Below the pieces are notes generated by a model that made no database searches, had not been told where the DNA came from, and saw only the letters and a program-made list of their open reading frames with translations. A program made the translations under genes and the position numbers. Below, one piece after another: positions 23,761 to 35,500 of a stretch of 64,000 bases of DNA (the stretch's first letter is position 1; the number at the start of each line of letters is the position of its first letter). The DNA comes from Saccharum officinarum (lineage: Eukaryota > Streptophyta > Magnoliopsida > Poales > Poaceae). The stretch covers positions 22,671,553 through 22,735,552 of the forward strand of contig CM036199.1 of NCBI GenBank assembly GCA_020631735.1. Reading direction: 5' to 3'.

Positions 23761-24023
23761 GGCCCCATTTGGACGAGGGAAACGTTTCATATTCTCGGAA
23801 GAATCACCTGAATCTCTACCAAATGCTGAAAAAATCACCAGAAAATGTTTCTCGTTTTAACACTAGGAGGAGAATCACTCAAAAGGGCGTTTCACCGGAT
23901 TATGATTCTGAAAAACAAGAAACGTTTCACCCTACAATCACCAAAGAAACGTTTCAACGTTTCTAGGAAGAACATGAATCTGAAACATTTCGATGTAAAT
24001 CTAGAACCATACCAAACGGGGCC
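23761..24023. mobile_element. Tourist-type MITE with TTA target duplication
   Basis: Ends GGCCCCATTTGG and CCAAACGGGGCC are inverted, and TTA flanks both sides (23758-23760 and 24024-24026), the PIF/Harbinger signature. The 263-bp interior carries at least three copies of the palindrome GAAACGTTTC and near copies, so the element can fold extensively. Confidence 0.85.
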
Positions 24024-24570
24024 TTAGTTGAGCTATCTTCAGTTTGTGCATTTGTGCTAAGCCAAAATTAAGACTTACACAAAGAAATTAGCTGCTGTTA
24101 GCATCACCAACGACCAAATTTTGGCCCCAAAACCGCTTTGAGTACAGATCAAACGCCATTCCGTCCTAATTTTAACCATGTCCTGACTGGGTTTTGACAA
24201 TATTTGGGCGGACCTTCTGAGAACCAAGCATGCACAGTGGCACTCTTTAGTATCCAGTATCTCCACGGCGAAGATTATAAAACTCTCACTACAATGAGCA
24301 CAACTCATCCGTTCATACCGTTCGAACTGGGCAACTCAATAGTTTAGCTGCACCTAATTTATGTAGAATAAAAAAAACAGATATCATGCAGCAACTAAAT
24401 GATGAAAAACAGAAAAGAGGTATAACACTTTCGATTTAGTATAACTCCAGTAGCAATTTATGCAGCAACTAATCAGTTCTCGCAATACAAAGTGGCCTCA
24501 TGAAACGGGAGAGGCATAAATACTCATTTAATACAAACTACAACAAAATCCATCCCCACTTCCCAAGCAA
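24024..24570. other. Intergenic, AT-rich
   Basis: Sequence downstream of the F-box gene 3' end. Nothing coding is recognised. Confidence 0.4.
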
Positions 24571-24676
24571 CAGCCTATTCGCTTAGGCTGATCTGGCTGG
24601 CTATTGCTGGTTGGTTTTTTTCGTGAGAGAAACACACTGTTGGCCGGCTGGCTGGTAATCTCAAGCGAACAGGCTG
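24571..24676. mobile_element. Short MITE with CAGCCTATTCGCTT ends
   Basis: The left end CAGCCTATTCGCTT is inverted at the right end as AAGCGAACAGGCTG, enclosing about 106 bp rich in GGCTGGCTGG. It is non-coding. Termini of this kind suit a hAT-derived MITE, but no 8-bp duplication is visible. Confidence 0.65.
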
Positions 24677-25711
24677 CTTTCAAAACATACCCTAATGCTT
24701 AGTGACCAATGCTAAAAACAACTTTCTGGGATTTGGCATCAACAGCAATGGAGCCATGCAGTTGGACCATGGCTGAGGATATACAATTTCATCCATGATC
24801 TTGGTTTCTAAATTAAACATGCCTATAACAAGGCGTTCGACGCAACTTGCATTTTAAAGACACAGACATGGAGTCATCTGTGAAATAGACATGATTTGGT
24901 TTCACCTCTGGATAATCCTCAGCACTTAGACAAAGTGATTCGCTATGCCCGAGAAACAAGACATGCTCATCTAAGCTATTTATTCGCACTAGTTTTCTGG
25001 ACGCAATGCAAACTTTATATATTGCAATCCTCCAATTTATGTTTTCAAATATTGCATGGCTGTGCCCATGCCCATGCATGGTGGATGCTTCTTTTATCCA
25101 AACTTCTGGCCTCCGAACTAGAAGCAAATCGCCCAATGGATCCTGAACTATGTAAACCCTCTCAACTCCATACGAATCCTTCCTATCCATAATTATCTTT
25201 GTCGTGACCACAGCTCCACTGATATATTCAAAGGTAATAATTTGACCAAGTAATGTCACTGCATATAATAGACCATCCTTATAGATGCAGTCCTCAAAGT
25301 TTGAGTGTGGTGGAAGCCATGTCCATTTTTCATCCCCTAATCTAGCAAATGAAAGCTGCCCAAGTGGATTGTGGATCAACACCACGATATAGCTTCCTGC
25401 AGATGTAGTAAAAAATAGAAGTGCCTTATGAAAGAGATGATCCCGCAATGTGCTTAGAGAATATGTTGAAGGTGGTCCAACAACTAAGTCTGCTGTGTGC
25501 CTTGAGTAATGATACTTACAAATTGCACCGTTATCATCAAAAACGGGTGTCACCTGCTCAATGGTGACGACTGATGGGAGGGAGATCTGTTCACTGGTGA
25601 TTGGATTGACAAGGTGCATCTCAGAACGCTCATCAGCAGTGACCAACCACCCATTTGAGGATCCAATCAGATACCTTCTGTGGATGGGTGGCTCTGGGAG
25701 AGTTAATTTGT

Positions 25712-25767
25712 AGGCCCTCTTTTCCTCAAGGCTGTAGATGAAAGCGATAGTTAATTTGTAGGCCCTC
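25712..25767 (-). repeat. Partial tandem duplication inside the F-box coding sequence
   Basis: On the minus strand the frame reads AYKLT, then I, then AFIYSLEEKRAYKLT again before LPEPP. The first copy of AFIYSLEEKR is on the far side of the insertion, at 41431-41460. The uninterrupted gene therefore carried a 16-codon in-frame tandem repeat, and the solo LTR landed in its first unit. Confidence 0.75.
25763..25767. repeat. Target-site duplication CCCTC, left copy
   Basis: Matches CCCTC at 41426-41430. Five bases directly outside the TG and CA termini mark the boundaries of the outer inserted element. Confidence 0.85.
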
Positions 25768-26249
25768 TGTAACACCCCTGGGTGTTAAGCATGCATTAAT
25801 ATCCCAAAGCATGAGCATTAGCATCGCATACATGTTCATTATCACATGCAATATAAGTTGAAATTAAATTGAAGTGTGAAAAACATCTGTTTGAACCCTA
25901 AATTATTGCATTTGCTTGCTAAGAGTGGTAAAACTTGTTTGGCTATAACTTTAAATGACTTAGAATTAATTAGCATGATTTTTGGAGCAACTTTTGTATT
26001 CAAAATCTCCCCAAATTTTGCTTTTAAAAATATTCTAGAAAAATAAGTTTTTATTTAAAAATTGGACTTTAAATCACTAATTCAAAATCTGTTTAGAATT
26101 TTGAAAGGTACCCTAAATGAAAGTTGTAGAGGATTAAATTTTGAACAACTTTTGTTTTGTGGACAACTTGTGAAAATGCCTTTTTCATCTTCAAAATTTG
26201 AATTTGAATCAATTTAGAAAATCTAGAAATTTATTTATAAAAGGAAAAG

Positions 26250-27160
26250 GTATTTTCGGCCTGAACGGGCCGCCGCTTCCCTTTCGGCCCGCAGGACAAA
26301 GCGGCCCAGCTCTCCCGCGCGCGCGCCCGCCGCCGCTCCCGCTCGCCCGCGCGCGACCACGGCCCGGCACACGCCCGCGCGGCCTTCTCCCTCTCCCGCT
26401 CGCTCGCGCGCGCTGTTGGCCGCCGCGGCAGACCGCGCTCGCCGCGTGGAGCCTCCGGCTCGCCTTAACCTCCACCCGGTCACGCACTGCCTCCACCTCT
26501 ATCTCCTCTGTCCACTGTCTCCCTCCGCGCTCGCGCGCTCGCTCTCTACCGCAGCAGCAAGCCGAGCGGGAGCGCTCACCACCGCACGCCGTCGCTCGGT
26601 CCGTCGGCGTCTAGCTCCGCCACCGCAGCACCATTCTTCGATTGCTTCTACCTCCAACTCCGCCTGGACCTCCTCCATCACGTGCGCACGTTTTCGCCCT
26701 CATTTGCACCACGGTAAGGCCAGGGCAAGTTTTTCCCCTTGCACGGCGGCGCCATGGCCGCCGAGCTCGGGCCTCTATGGATGGAGCTCTATTCCCCTCA
26801 TTCCCTCCAATTTTCAGCGATTTCGCGTCCTCCTTGACCCCGCGGACCTCGCGCGCGCCGAACCCACCCTCGCCATGGCCGGGACCGACGTGTCGTCGGT
26901 GAGCCGCGCCACCATCCCGCTATGCACGCCGTCGAGCTCACCCGAGAGCTCCTCCGGTGCCCTAAGCTAGCGCGTGGAGTTCGCCTCTCCACGGGAAGCC
27001 GCTGCTGGTGACCTCACCGCCGGCGAGATCCACGCAGTCAGCGCCTCCCCCCACCTCTGTGTGACTGACCCGTGGGGTCGCGGGCCTGCCTGTCTGTCTC
27101 CCCTCGCGCTCGCGTGTACGCTGCACCGGGTGCCCCTAGCGTTTTCAGCGGCTGATGTTT
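26250..27160. other. GC-rich interior of the solo LTR
   Basis: CpG-dense, with long open frames on both strands from base composition. GTAAGG near 26714 could be a splice donor, paired with CTACAG at 28100-28105. No conserved domain is recognised, so I do not call a gene. Confidence 0.4.
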
Positions 27161-28123
27161 AAAAAGGAATTTGAAAATGATTTTCAGAAAAGATGAAAAT
27201 GGTTTAGAAATTCATAACTTGCTCATTTTGGCTCCAAAAATTATGAACAAATTTTGGTAGACTTCTTAGAACTAGATCTATGATCTAAAAATATTGCATG
27301 TCAAGTTTGAAATACTTTTCTGTAGGGTTTTTATTTAATCACTGAAATTATTGTTTTCTTGATAAATATGTAATAAATCATATAAAGCTCAGAAAAATAT
27401 GGTTTCAATTTTGTTAATCTTTTTGTGTAATGTACTTTCTAGAAAAAAATATGTGTCATGCATGTTCTGTAGAAAAATTTTAATGTGTAGTACAAGTGCT
27501 TATTTTTGTTGATAATTGTTATTTTTGATAGTGAGAAAAATATGAATAAAATATGCATATAATAATTTTTTCATAGTGATTGTTTATTGTGTAGAATGTA
27601 GGAAAAATGCTAAATCTGTTGTTGGATACTTTTCATAATACAAAGTATTTTCATGCTCTTATTTAGGTCCTAGCTTGTTATTTTTGTGTAGGCAGTTCTA
27701 GTAATCTAAATGCAATGAAATTTTTGTGGCATGCTAGATTAGATGATAGTAAGTTATTGTAATTTGCTTAGATTTTTTTGTGCTACCAAAATAGGTGTTG
27801 TTATTCAAACCTAGTTGCAATTAGGGTTTAATTAACCTTGTGAATGGAAGATTATGTGATAAGATTTGCTTTGGTGTATCTTTGAAGCATCTTAGATTTC
27901 TGGGGTGACTTGGCATGGTAGAGAATATTTGTAGTAGTATACTAGTACATGTTCTTGGATGATGTGGACTACCTTGTAGAAGAGTTGCATTCCTACTTTA
28001 TGCAATAAAGTAAACATGTTTACCTACATCTCATTTATCATGATCATTACATGTCATCTATGTAATGCACCTAGGCATGAGCACTTATATATTTGCATCC
28101 TACAGGATCACAAGAAGTAACTC

Positions 28124-28128
28124 CGGTA
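28124..28128. repeat. Target-site duplication CGGTA, left copy
   Basis: Identical to 39833-39837, directly outside the LTR termini of the Tekay-like element. The inverted form TACCG also flanks the LTR in the left arm (13726-13730). Confidence 0.95.
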
Positions 28129-28594
28129 TGTAACACCCAAATTTTAGGAGTAATAAATTTTAAATAATCTAGAGAAAGGGAATTAAAATTTTAAAATTAT
28201 TTGGTGTTGCATTCATGCTGTTGCATTTATTTTATTTTGTGGTGTGGATATATTTGTTTTATTTTGAATTGGTTTGAAGAATTTTATTTGGAATAGTTTG
28301 AAAACAAGTAAATAAAGAAAAGAAAAAAACAGTTTACCTTTTTCCCTGGCAGGCCGATGGCCCGACGGCCTGCTCTCACGCGCTGGCGCCTGGGCCGCTC
28401 CGCGTGGGCTGGCCCAACACAGCTGACGGGCAGCCGCGCTCTCCTCTTCCTCTCTTTCGGTCGCTGACTGGTGGGGCCCTAATGTCGGTCGTCTTCTAGC
28501 TCCCGTAACCGAGCCGGAAACGAACACTTCTCCAACCGAACCGCAACAGAATCATGTATTCCAGATATGTTAACCGAAATCAACGATTTGAGGC

Positions 28595-28602
28595 TATAAA
28601 TA
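28595..28602 (+). promoter_or_regulatory. LTR TATA box
   Basis: TATAAATA in a GC-rich to AT-rich transition, preserved in the 3' LTR (37476-37483) and inverted in the left arm (16071-16078). It is the only good TATA motif in this part of the LTR. Confidence 0.65.
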
Positions 28603-28752
28603 GGACGCCTTGACCCTCTATTTTCCGTTTTTCATCTAAAATCGTGAGTTTCACCGCAAGAAGTTGAGTTCTAGGGCTTGAGTTCGGTTGAGGACGTCGG
28701 TCGTTGGGGTGGGGTGCCTTCGGGTGATTTGGAGGTCTAATTCGTCGCGTTG

Positions 28753-28758
28753 GTGAGT
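28753..28758 (+). promoter_or_regulatory. Candidate splice donor in the LTR leader
   Basis: GTGAGT about 155 bases downstream of the TATA box, inside the predicted transcribed leader. Paired acceptors would be the AG dinucleotides directly before the extra ORF (31139-31140) and before gag (32549-32550). Confidence 0.35.
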
Positions 28759-30954
28759 CCGCACTTGTCTCCTCTACCCTCTTGTGCTCTTCTTTTGGTT
28801 GGAGGTGCTTAGAAGAGAGCTTTTGAAGCTCACCGTCGGCCGGTAATGGCGCCGCCGCCCTCCTCTCATCGCGTGCCGTGTTCAATCCACCATAGCTAGC
28901 TTGTACCGCATAGATGGATTCGTGTTGAGCTTCTCGTTCGGTTGGTGTCGGTTGGGGGATGTTTGGTGGTCGGAAACGGCGAATCCGGAGTTTTCCGGCG
29001 AGCTCGGGTGGCCGGCCATGGAGGCCGCCGGCCGGACCTGGAGAAGGAGATCGGATTTTCTACTGTGGAGTTGATGATGAACGTGAGCCGTCCGATTTGA
29101 AATCAAGGGCCCAGATTAGAACTTACCCCTTCGCGGGTAAATTTGTTAAAGAGCCCCTGGGTTTATTAGTAATCAACCCGCCATCCATAGCGTATTTCTG
29201 AAAATGCGTTTTCGTGTTTTGAAAGCGTATTCTCTTCCGGTTAAGTCAAAAATACGTTTTCGGATATTTACAGTTTTGCCACTAGAATTGTTTTGGTCAT
29301 AAAATCTTCGTTTTAACTCCGATTTGATCCGTTCAAGTTGCGTTAGGTTCGTATTTGCGAGCTCTACATGTTAGTGTAGTTGTACAGCCAGTTTTGATAA
29401 TTTATTTTTCGAGGTTATAATTAAGTATTTATTTATCTATAGGAAATCTTAGAAAATACATAACTTTCACGTTTTAACTCTGAATTTGGTGATCTTTGCG
29501 TCTGTGTGATCTTAGAAACGTGTAGAAGAGTTTTATAAACTTTTATTACTGTTTTGCTACTGTTGGTGTACTGTTCTAATTATATCTCTTTGTTTGCTTC
29601 GTGTATGTTTGATTGGATGCATGTATGTGTTGATTGATGATCGAATATAGAAGGTGAGCAGTATTTGGACGATTCGGAGTATTACTTTGAGCCAAGTCAG
29701 CAGTATCACTTGGAGAGCTTTGATCAAGGCAAGTATAACACAGGACTATCCTTGTTACCTATACATCAAATTGTCATACATATGCATGTGCTTACCTTGA
29801 CAACCGTAGAGATTATAACTTAGTGATTGTTATCTTGATTCCTTGTCAACCTTGGGAATGCATATGGGTAGCTACTGCTAGTGCTTAAACTATGAACAAT
29901 GATCTTGTAATTTGATTAATGGATCAAGCAATCAACCATTAAGATGATTTTATTTCTGTTAAAAGAGGGCTAGAGCATGTGCATTATTTTGATGCTCTGG
30001 TTTCTCTCCATAAGGACTTATCTGTACATGATTATCCGGGATATACAGTACAGCTGTGAGGGCTATATGGCTCTGGCTTTAGTTGTTCAAGAGACCTTTT
30101 CTAGCTTGTTAGTGGTTACCTTAAATGGCGTAAGAATGGCTTGCCACTTTGGGTGTAGTGCGAGCCCCTGGCCTAGTGTGTATAGGCTGCGGTTGTTGTG
30201 CCACAGGGAAGGGGGGTTCTACATCTGCCTGCCGAGTGAATCTAATGGTCCTAACTTGTTAGACGAACTTTTGAGTGGCTTTATATGGTTCTCGGGTGTT
30301 TGGGCTTGATCTCCCCACTCATTTGGAAATCATGACTTACAGTGAAAGTGTACACCTCTGCGCAGAGTTAAAAACTGGTATACTAGCCGTGCTCACGGAT
30401 ACGAGCGGCCTTGGAACATTTACAGATAGATGATCACCATTGCTATATCATGTTTAATTATTGTTGATTATTATTATGCTCATGTTAATGTTATTCGTTA
30501 TCATTATTACAATTGATCATTGGTTCTTTAATGGGAAGTGGTTTACCTTGATGCTACTCAATTGCTAATATATGATTAAAAGCTAAACGCAGTTAAACAG
30601 TGTCTAGCCTTTTTGAGCCTCATGAACCCTGTGTTATATTTGTGGAGTTCGACATGGACTCACCCTTGCTATTTCCACCATAACAGATGAAGATATAGAG
30701 GAAGATTATCGGAATGAGTACTAGTCTTGGTGTCAACCAGTCAACCGTGTCCCTGTGTGGAGTTTCCGCTGAAGAACTACTATTAGTTATTATTACCTAT
30801 CGTTCAAGACTATGTCTTAAATACTTATTCGTTATGTAATAAGCACTGTGATGGTACTTTGTAATTTGTCAACTTATGTGTGCGACTGTTTCCTGGGGCG
30901 CATATGAGTCTTTTATGCATCCTATTTTTGTCCTTAAAAATGGGTGTGACAGAT

Positions 30955-30966
30955 TGGTATCGGAGC
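30955..30966 (+). other. Primer-binding site, initiator tRNA-Met type
   Basis: TGGTATCGGAGC lies three bases after the LTR end. It matches the 3' end complement of initiator tRNA-Met with one mismatch. Confidence 0.85.
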
Positions 30967-31140
30967 CGTGTTGACTGTAGGACGCGAGCCTAGTTAGAAT
31001 GGTCGTTAATAGCCTCAATATTTCACTTAATTCATGCTTCCTCTTTTCACCTTGTTAATTACTAAAGTTTTATGCTTCCCCTACTTTATTCTATTGCGAA
31101 AATACATTGATTCTATCTAATCTATGTCTAAATCTTATAG

Positions 31141-31845
31141 ATGCCTCCTTATCCTCGTCTGTCAGCTGCACAGTACGTTGCCCGTTTCAAACCTCAGGAG
31201 CCGTATGAAGATGGTGATCAAGAGCTATCTGATGCTGAATCAAGAGTTGATGATATACCAATGGAGAATGTAGTTATGGGGTGGACTACGAAGTTTCATA
31301 TCCTGGTTCCTAAAGCTGATGCTTTCTTCCATGACATGTTGACAAGAACATTGGACAATTACTACTACGACTGGGAAGCTACGTTGGAGTATCGTAGTGC
31401 AGAGTATAGTCATCCATGGATGGATTCCTATTGGGAAACGGAGTTATGGGTTAAGAAAAGGGATCCTACCACTAAGGAGCCTAAGGTGGAGTCAAAGTTC
31501 ATTACCAGAGTGAGCCGGGTAACTGTGGGGACAAGCATGGAGGATGTCGCTTTCAATGCATTTGTTTACTACCATGGTCTACGCTCGGACAAGACGTTAA
31601 AGGGTGCACTCCGGCATTTTCCTTGTTTCTTACATGACAAGGGTATTTGGACCGTGCCGCCTGCAGATGATTCCTCCTTGACTTTACAAGCTACGGTGGG
31701 ATTAGCTCGTGAATTGGCTCTCCATGAGGTGGATTTGAAGGATGAGTTGCTGAAGGAAAAAGAACTTAAGGAGCAAGCTTATAAGGAGATTGATCAATTA
31801 AGGGCGGAGTTAGGTCATCCCAAGATTTATGAGAAGCTTAATTAG
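31141..31845 (+). CDS. Extra ORF upstream of gag in the Tekay-like element
   Basis: An intact 234-codon frame on the element's own strand, between the primer-binding site and gag. I recognise no known domain. It has an acidic N-terminal region (YEDGDQELSDAESRVDD), a compact middle rich in aromatics (DNYYYDWEATLEYRSAEYSH, YWETELWVKKRD, NAFVYYHGLRSDKTLKGALR) and a charged C-terminal helix likely to form a coiled coil (LKDELLKEKELKEQAYKEID). It begins immediately after an AG preceded by a pyrimidine-poor leader, and its stop at 31843 is followed by 700 non-coding bases. It has stayed open while gag-pol has five disabling lesions. Additional ORFs are known in other plant LTR-retrotransposon lineages; whether this family is described I cannot tell. 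Confidence 0.7.
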   Translation: MPPYPRLSAAQYVARFKPQEPYEDGDQELSDAESRVDDIPMENVVMGWTTKFHILVPKADAFFHDMLTRTLDNYYYDWEATLEYRSAEYSHPWMDSYWETELWVKKRDPTTKEPKVESKFITRVSRVTVGTSMEDVAFNAFVYYHGLRSDKTLKGALRHFPCFLHDKGIWTVPPADDSSLTLQATVGLARELALHEVDLKDELLKEKELKEQAYKEIDQLRAELGHPKIYEKLN

Positions 31846-32550
31846 GAAATAGGAAAAATCTCTATGTAATAGGAACGATAGTAGTTGCGAGTTAATTTTA
31901 AGTTTGGTTTGTTTTAAGAGTCAGTTTGTGGTGTGAACAATTGTGTGATTGATGGATTGTTATTATGATAATGTGTGATTTGGATCTTTGTAATGTGTGC
32001 TGGAGTTTTGTAGACATGCCTACAAGTTCCATGGTTAAGAATATTAAGTTTGATCAAAATATATTAGTTGAATATGAGGTTAACTTAGTTCTGTCCTTTG
32101 CTGATTTTTGGATCAGTCTGGGATGTTTTAGAAATAACTTAAAATCCGTTCATGAGAAATTTAAGAAATTTTACTGGGAATAATTAGACTTTTATATCTT
32201 TCCAATCCCGCAAGAATTATTTTAATATCTATTAAGAGCTAAGAGATATATCTGTTCCAAGTTGGAGTTACTGCACAGTCTGGAATTCTGAAACAGTTTC
32301 GGTTAAGTTCAGTTTTTGGCCAATTTATTGACAGAATCAGAAAAAGTGTTGTGAATAAAAGTTGTAGATAATTTTGTAAGCTTTCCAACCATGTAAAGAT
32401 CATCTGAATTGGACGTCTGTAGCTCGAGATATGACAGTTTTACTGAGTTGCTGAAATTGGAGTTCGCCCAGAAAAATCAGATTTTGTTTATCTATTGAAT
32501 ATATCATCTCGGATCGTACTGAATTTCAATTTCTGTGTTTTTGGAAACAG
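31846..32550 (+). other. Non-coding spacer between the extra ORF and gag
   Basis: AT-rich, with no frame of note. It ends in a pyrimidine-rich tract and TTTTGGAAACAG directly before the gag ATG, which looks like a splice acceptor. Confidence 0.5.
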
Positions 32551-35500
32551 ATGTCAGGCAGAGGTCGTGGCAGAGGTCGTGGAGGTGCTAACCTACCCAT
32601 TACTATGGAGGAACTCATGCAAACTCAGAACCAGATGATGCAGATGTTTATGCAGCACATGCAGAACAATCCCCCTGCAGGAGGACCACCGCCTGTGCAA
32701 GTGAGGGATAAGCGTGGGGAATTTTTAAAGGGACGCCCTCCAGTGTTTTCTCATGCTGCTGATCCTTTAGAGGCAGATGATTGGGTGAGGGCAGTGGAGA
32801 AACAGCTGAATATAGCCCAATGCAATGATATGGAGAAGGTGTTATATGCATCTGGTCAGTTACAGGGGACAGCTCAGACTTGGTGGGAGTCGTATCAAGC
32901 TGCACGCCCTGACAATGCTCCTCCTATCACTTGGAATGAGTTTGTTAGAGATTTTCGAGCTCGTCATATTCCTAAAGGTATAATTGAGCTGAAGCAGGAA
33001 GAATTCAGAAACCTTAGGATGGGACAGATGAGCGTTAGTGAATATCATGATAGATTTACCCAGTTGGCTCGCTATGCTCCTAATGAAGTGAGGGAAGATG
33101 CAGACAGACAGCGTCTTTTCTTGAAGGGAATTTATTATGATCTTCGCTTGTAGTTGAAGGGGAACAACTATGCTAGTTTTCAAGAGCTGGTAAATAAAGT
33201 TATTGTGCTTGATAATGAGCGCAGAGAGATGGACAGGAAGAGGAAAATGAAGGTACAAGGCTCAGGAAGCAACAACCGTCAGCGCACTAATTCTCAGCAT
33301 GGTTTTCATTAGAATTTTGAAGGACCGGTTAGTCAATGGAATCGCAATCCGAATCAGAGGTGGTCCCAGAATTGGCAAAGTAATCAGTCACAACAACGTT
33401 CATCATATCCACAGCGTCAACAGTATCAGCAGACTGGGCAATAGACTCTTCGCACTGGAAATTCCAATGTTACCCCCATAAAGAATAGTGCCCCCAACAC
33501 GCCTACTAGATGTTTTGTCTGTGGTAAAGAGGGGCATATGTCTTATCATTGTCCTGAGAAGCAGAACCAGCAGACTCCTCAGAGCCAGAAGAGCAGCCAG
33601 AGGCAATCTGATACTGGAAGGGTGAATCACGTGTCTTCTGATACCGCTCATGATGCACCAGAAGTTATGATTGGTACGTTCAATGTACATTCCACTCCCG
33701 CAACTGTTCTTTTTGACTCTGGAGCATCTCATACATTCATATCCAACATTTTTGTAAAAATGCATAGTATACCCATGCTAGCTATGAAAGAACCCCTATT
33801 AGTAAATTCACCTGGAGGTACCATACAAACCAGTAATCGTTGTCTTCCAATTAGTATGGTTTTAAGGGGGGTAGAGTTTAAGATAACTCCTATAGTGTTG
33901 AGGACATCTGGTATTGATGTGATATTGGGTATGGACTGGATGAAGCAAAATCAGGTAGAGATTCAGTGTCAGCAGAAAGTAGTAGTTGTGACTGCACCTA
34001 ATGGAGATAAAATCAATGTGGATGTAGCAGTGCAGAAGCAACTAACCGCTATGGTGAATCAGCTTGAAGATACTATTAAGGAGAATTCAGTGATTGAGGA
34101 ATTTCCGGATGTCTTCCCTGATGAATTGTCAGGTATGCCATCTGATCGAGACATTGAATTTCTTATTGAATTATTACCTGGAACTGCACCTATAGCCAAA
34201 CGACCATATAGGATGGGAGTAGATGAATTAGAAGAACTTAAGAAACAAATTAAAGAATTACAAGATAAAGGTTTTATTAGACCTAGTTCATCACCTTGGG
34301 AGCACCAGTTATTTTTGTTGATAAGAAAGATGGCGGTCAGAGGATGTGTGTTGATTATAGATCACTAAATGAGGTAACTATCAAGAATAAGTATCCTTTG
34401 CCCAGGATTGATGACTTGTTTGATCAGTTGAGAGGTGCTTGTGTGTTCTCTAAGATTGATTTATGTTCTGGTTATCATCAGTTGAAGATTCGTGTTTCTG
34501 ATATTCCAAAGACAGCTTTTACTACAAGGTATGGATTGTATGAGTATACTGTTATGTCACTTGGATTGACCAATGCACCTGCATACTTTATGTACATGAT
34601 GAATAAGGTGTTTATGGAATATTTGGATAAGTTTGTGGTAGTGTTTATTGATGATATACTGGTATTTTCCAAGACAGAAGTAGAGCATGCTGAACATTTG
34701 AGGTTGGTATTGCAGAAACTTAGAGAGCATAAACTGTATGCGAAGCGAAGTAAATGTGAGTTTTGGTTGAAGGAAGTTTCTTTCCTTGGTCATATTGTTT
34801 CTAATGGAGGGATATCAGTGGATCCAGGTAAAGTAAAGGATGTATTAAATTGGAAACCACCTATTGATGTTAGCGAGATTCGTAGTTTCTTGGGATTAGC
34901 TGGATATTACAGACGTTTCATTGAAGGGTTTTCTAAACTTGCTAAACCTATGACATCTCTATTAGAGAAGAATGCCAAGTTTGTGTGGTCAGATAAATGT
35001 CAAGCTAGTTTTGAGGAATTGAAGAAGAGGTTGACTACAGCGCCTGTTTTGGTTTTGCCAGATTTGAGTAAGAAGTTTTCTATTTATTGTGATGCTTCTC
35101 GTCAAGGTTTGGGATGTGTTCTTATGCAAGAAGGCAGAGTTGTGGCTTATGCATCTAGGCAGTTGAGAAAGCATGAGTTGAATTATCCTACACATGATTT
35201 GGAGTTAGCAGCTGTAGTTCATGCTTTAAAGATTTGGAGACATTATTTGATTGGACATAAGAGTGATATATACACTGATCATAAGAGTTTGAAGTATATT
35301 TTCACTCAGTCAGATCTGAATTTGAGGCAACGCAGATGGTTAGAATTGATTAAGGATTATGATATTGAGATACACTATCATCCTGGTAAGGTTAATGTAG
35401 TAGCTGATGCTCTTAGTAGGAAAAGCTATGTCAATGAGATACGGACATTGACTATGACTAGTGAGTTATGTGCTGAATTTGAATATTTGAATTTGGGAAT

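Larger units (their letters stand above)
24813..25767 (-). pseudogene. F-box gene, C-terminal DUF295 part
   Basis: An uninterrupted minus-strand frame of about 315 codons contains the DUF295 landmarks of grass F-box proteins: YLIGSSNGWLVTADERSEMH, LVNPITSEQISLPSV, FARLGDEKWTWLP, DCIYKDGLLYAVTLLGQI, a DPLGDLLLVRR motif, and LFLGHSESLCLSAEDYPEVK followed by VYFTDDS. The N-terminal F-box lies 15.7 kb away at 41431-41834 on the same strand. The reading frame was continuous before the insertion. The 5' edge of this segment is the CCCTC duplication (25763-25767). A 48-bp coding duplication sits beside the insertion point. As an SCF adaptor the intact protein would bind a Skp1-like subunit through the F-box; this half lacks it. 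Confidence 0.85.
28129..30951 (+). repeat. 5' LTR of the Tekay-like element
   Basis: 2823 bp, TGTAACACCC to GGGTGTGACA. It contains a TATA box (TATAAATA at 28595-28602), GC-rich sequence around the likely transcription start, and a long AT-rich 3' half without coding sequence. Confidence 0.95.

Noticed and set aside
26198..26970. Long open frames in the GC-rich part of the solo LTR as genes
   Set aside because: Frames are open on both strands because stop codons are rare in this composition; no conserved motif or credible start was found.
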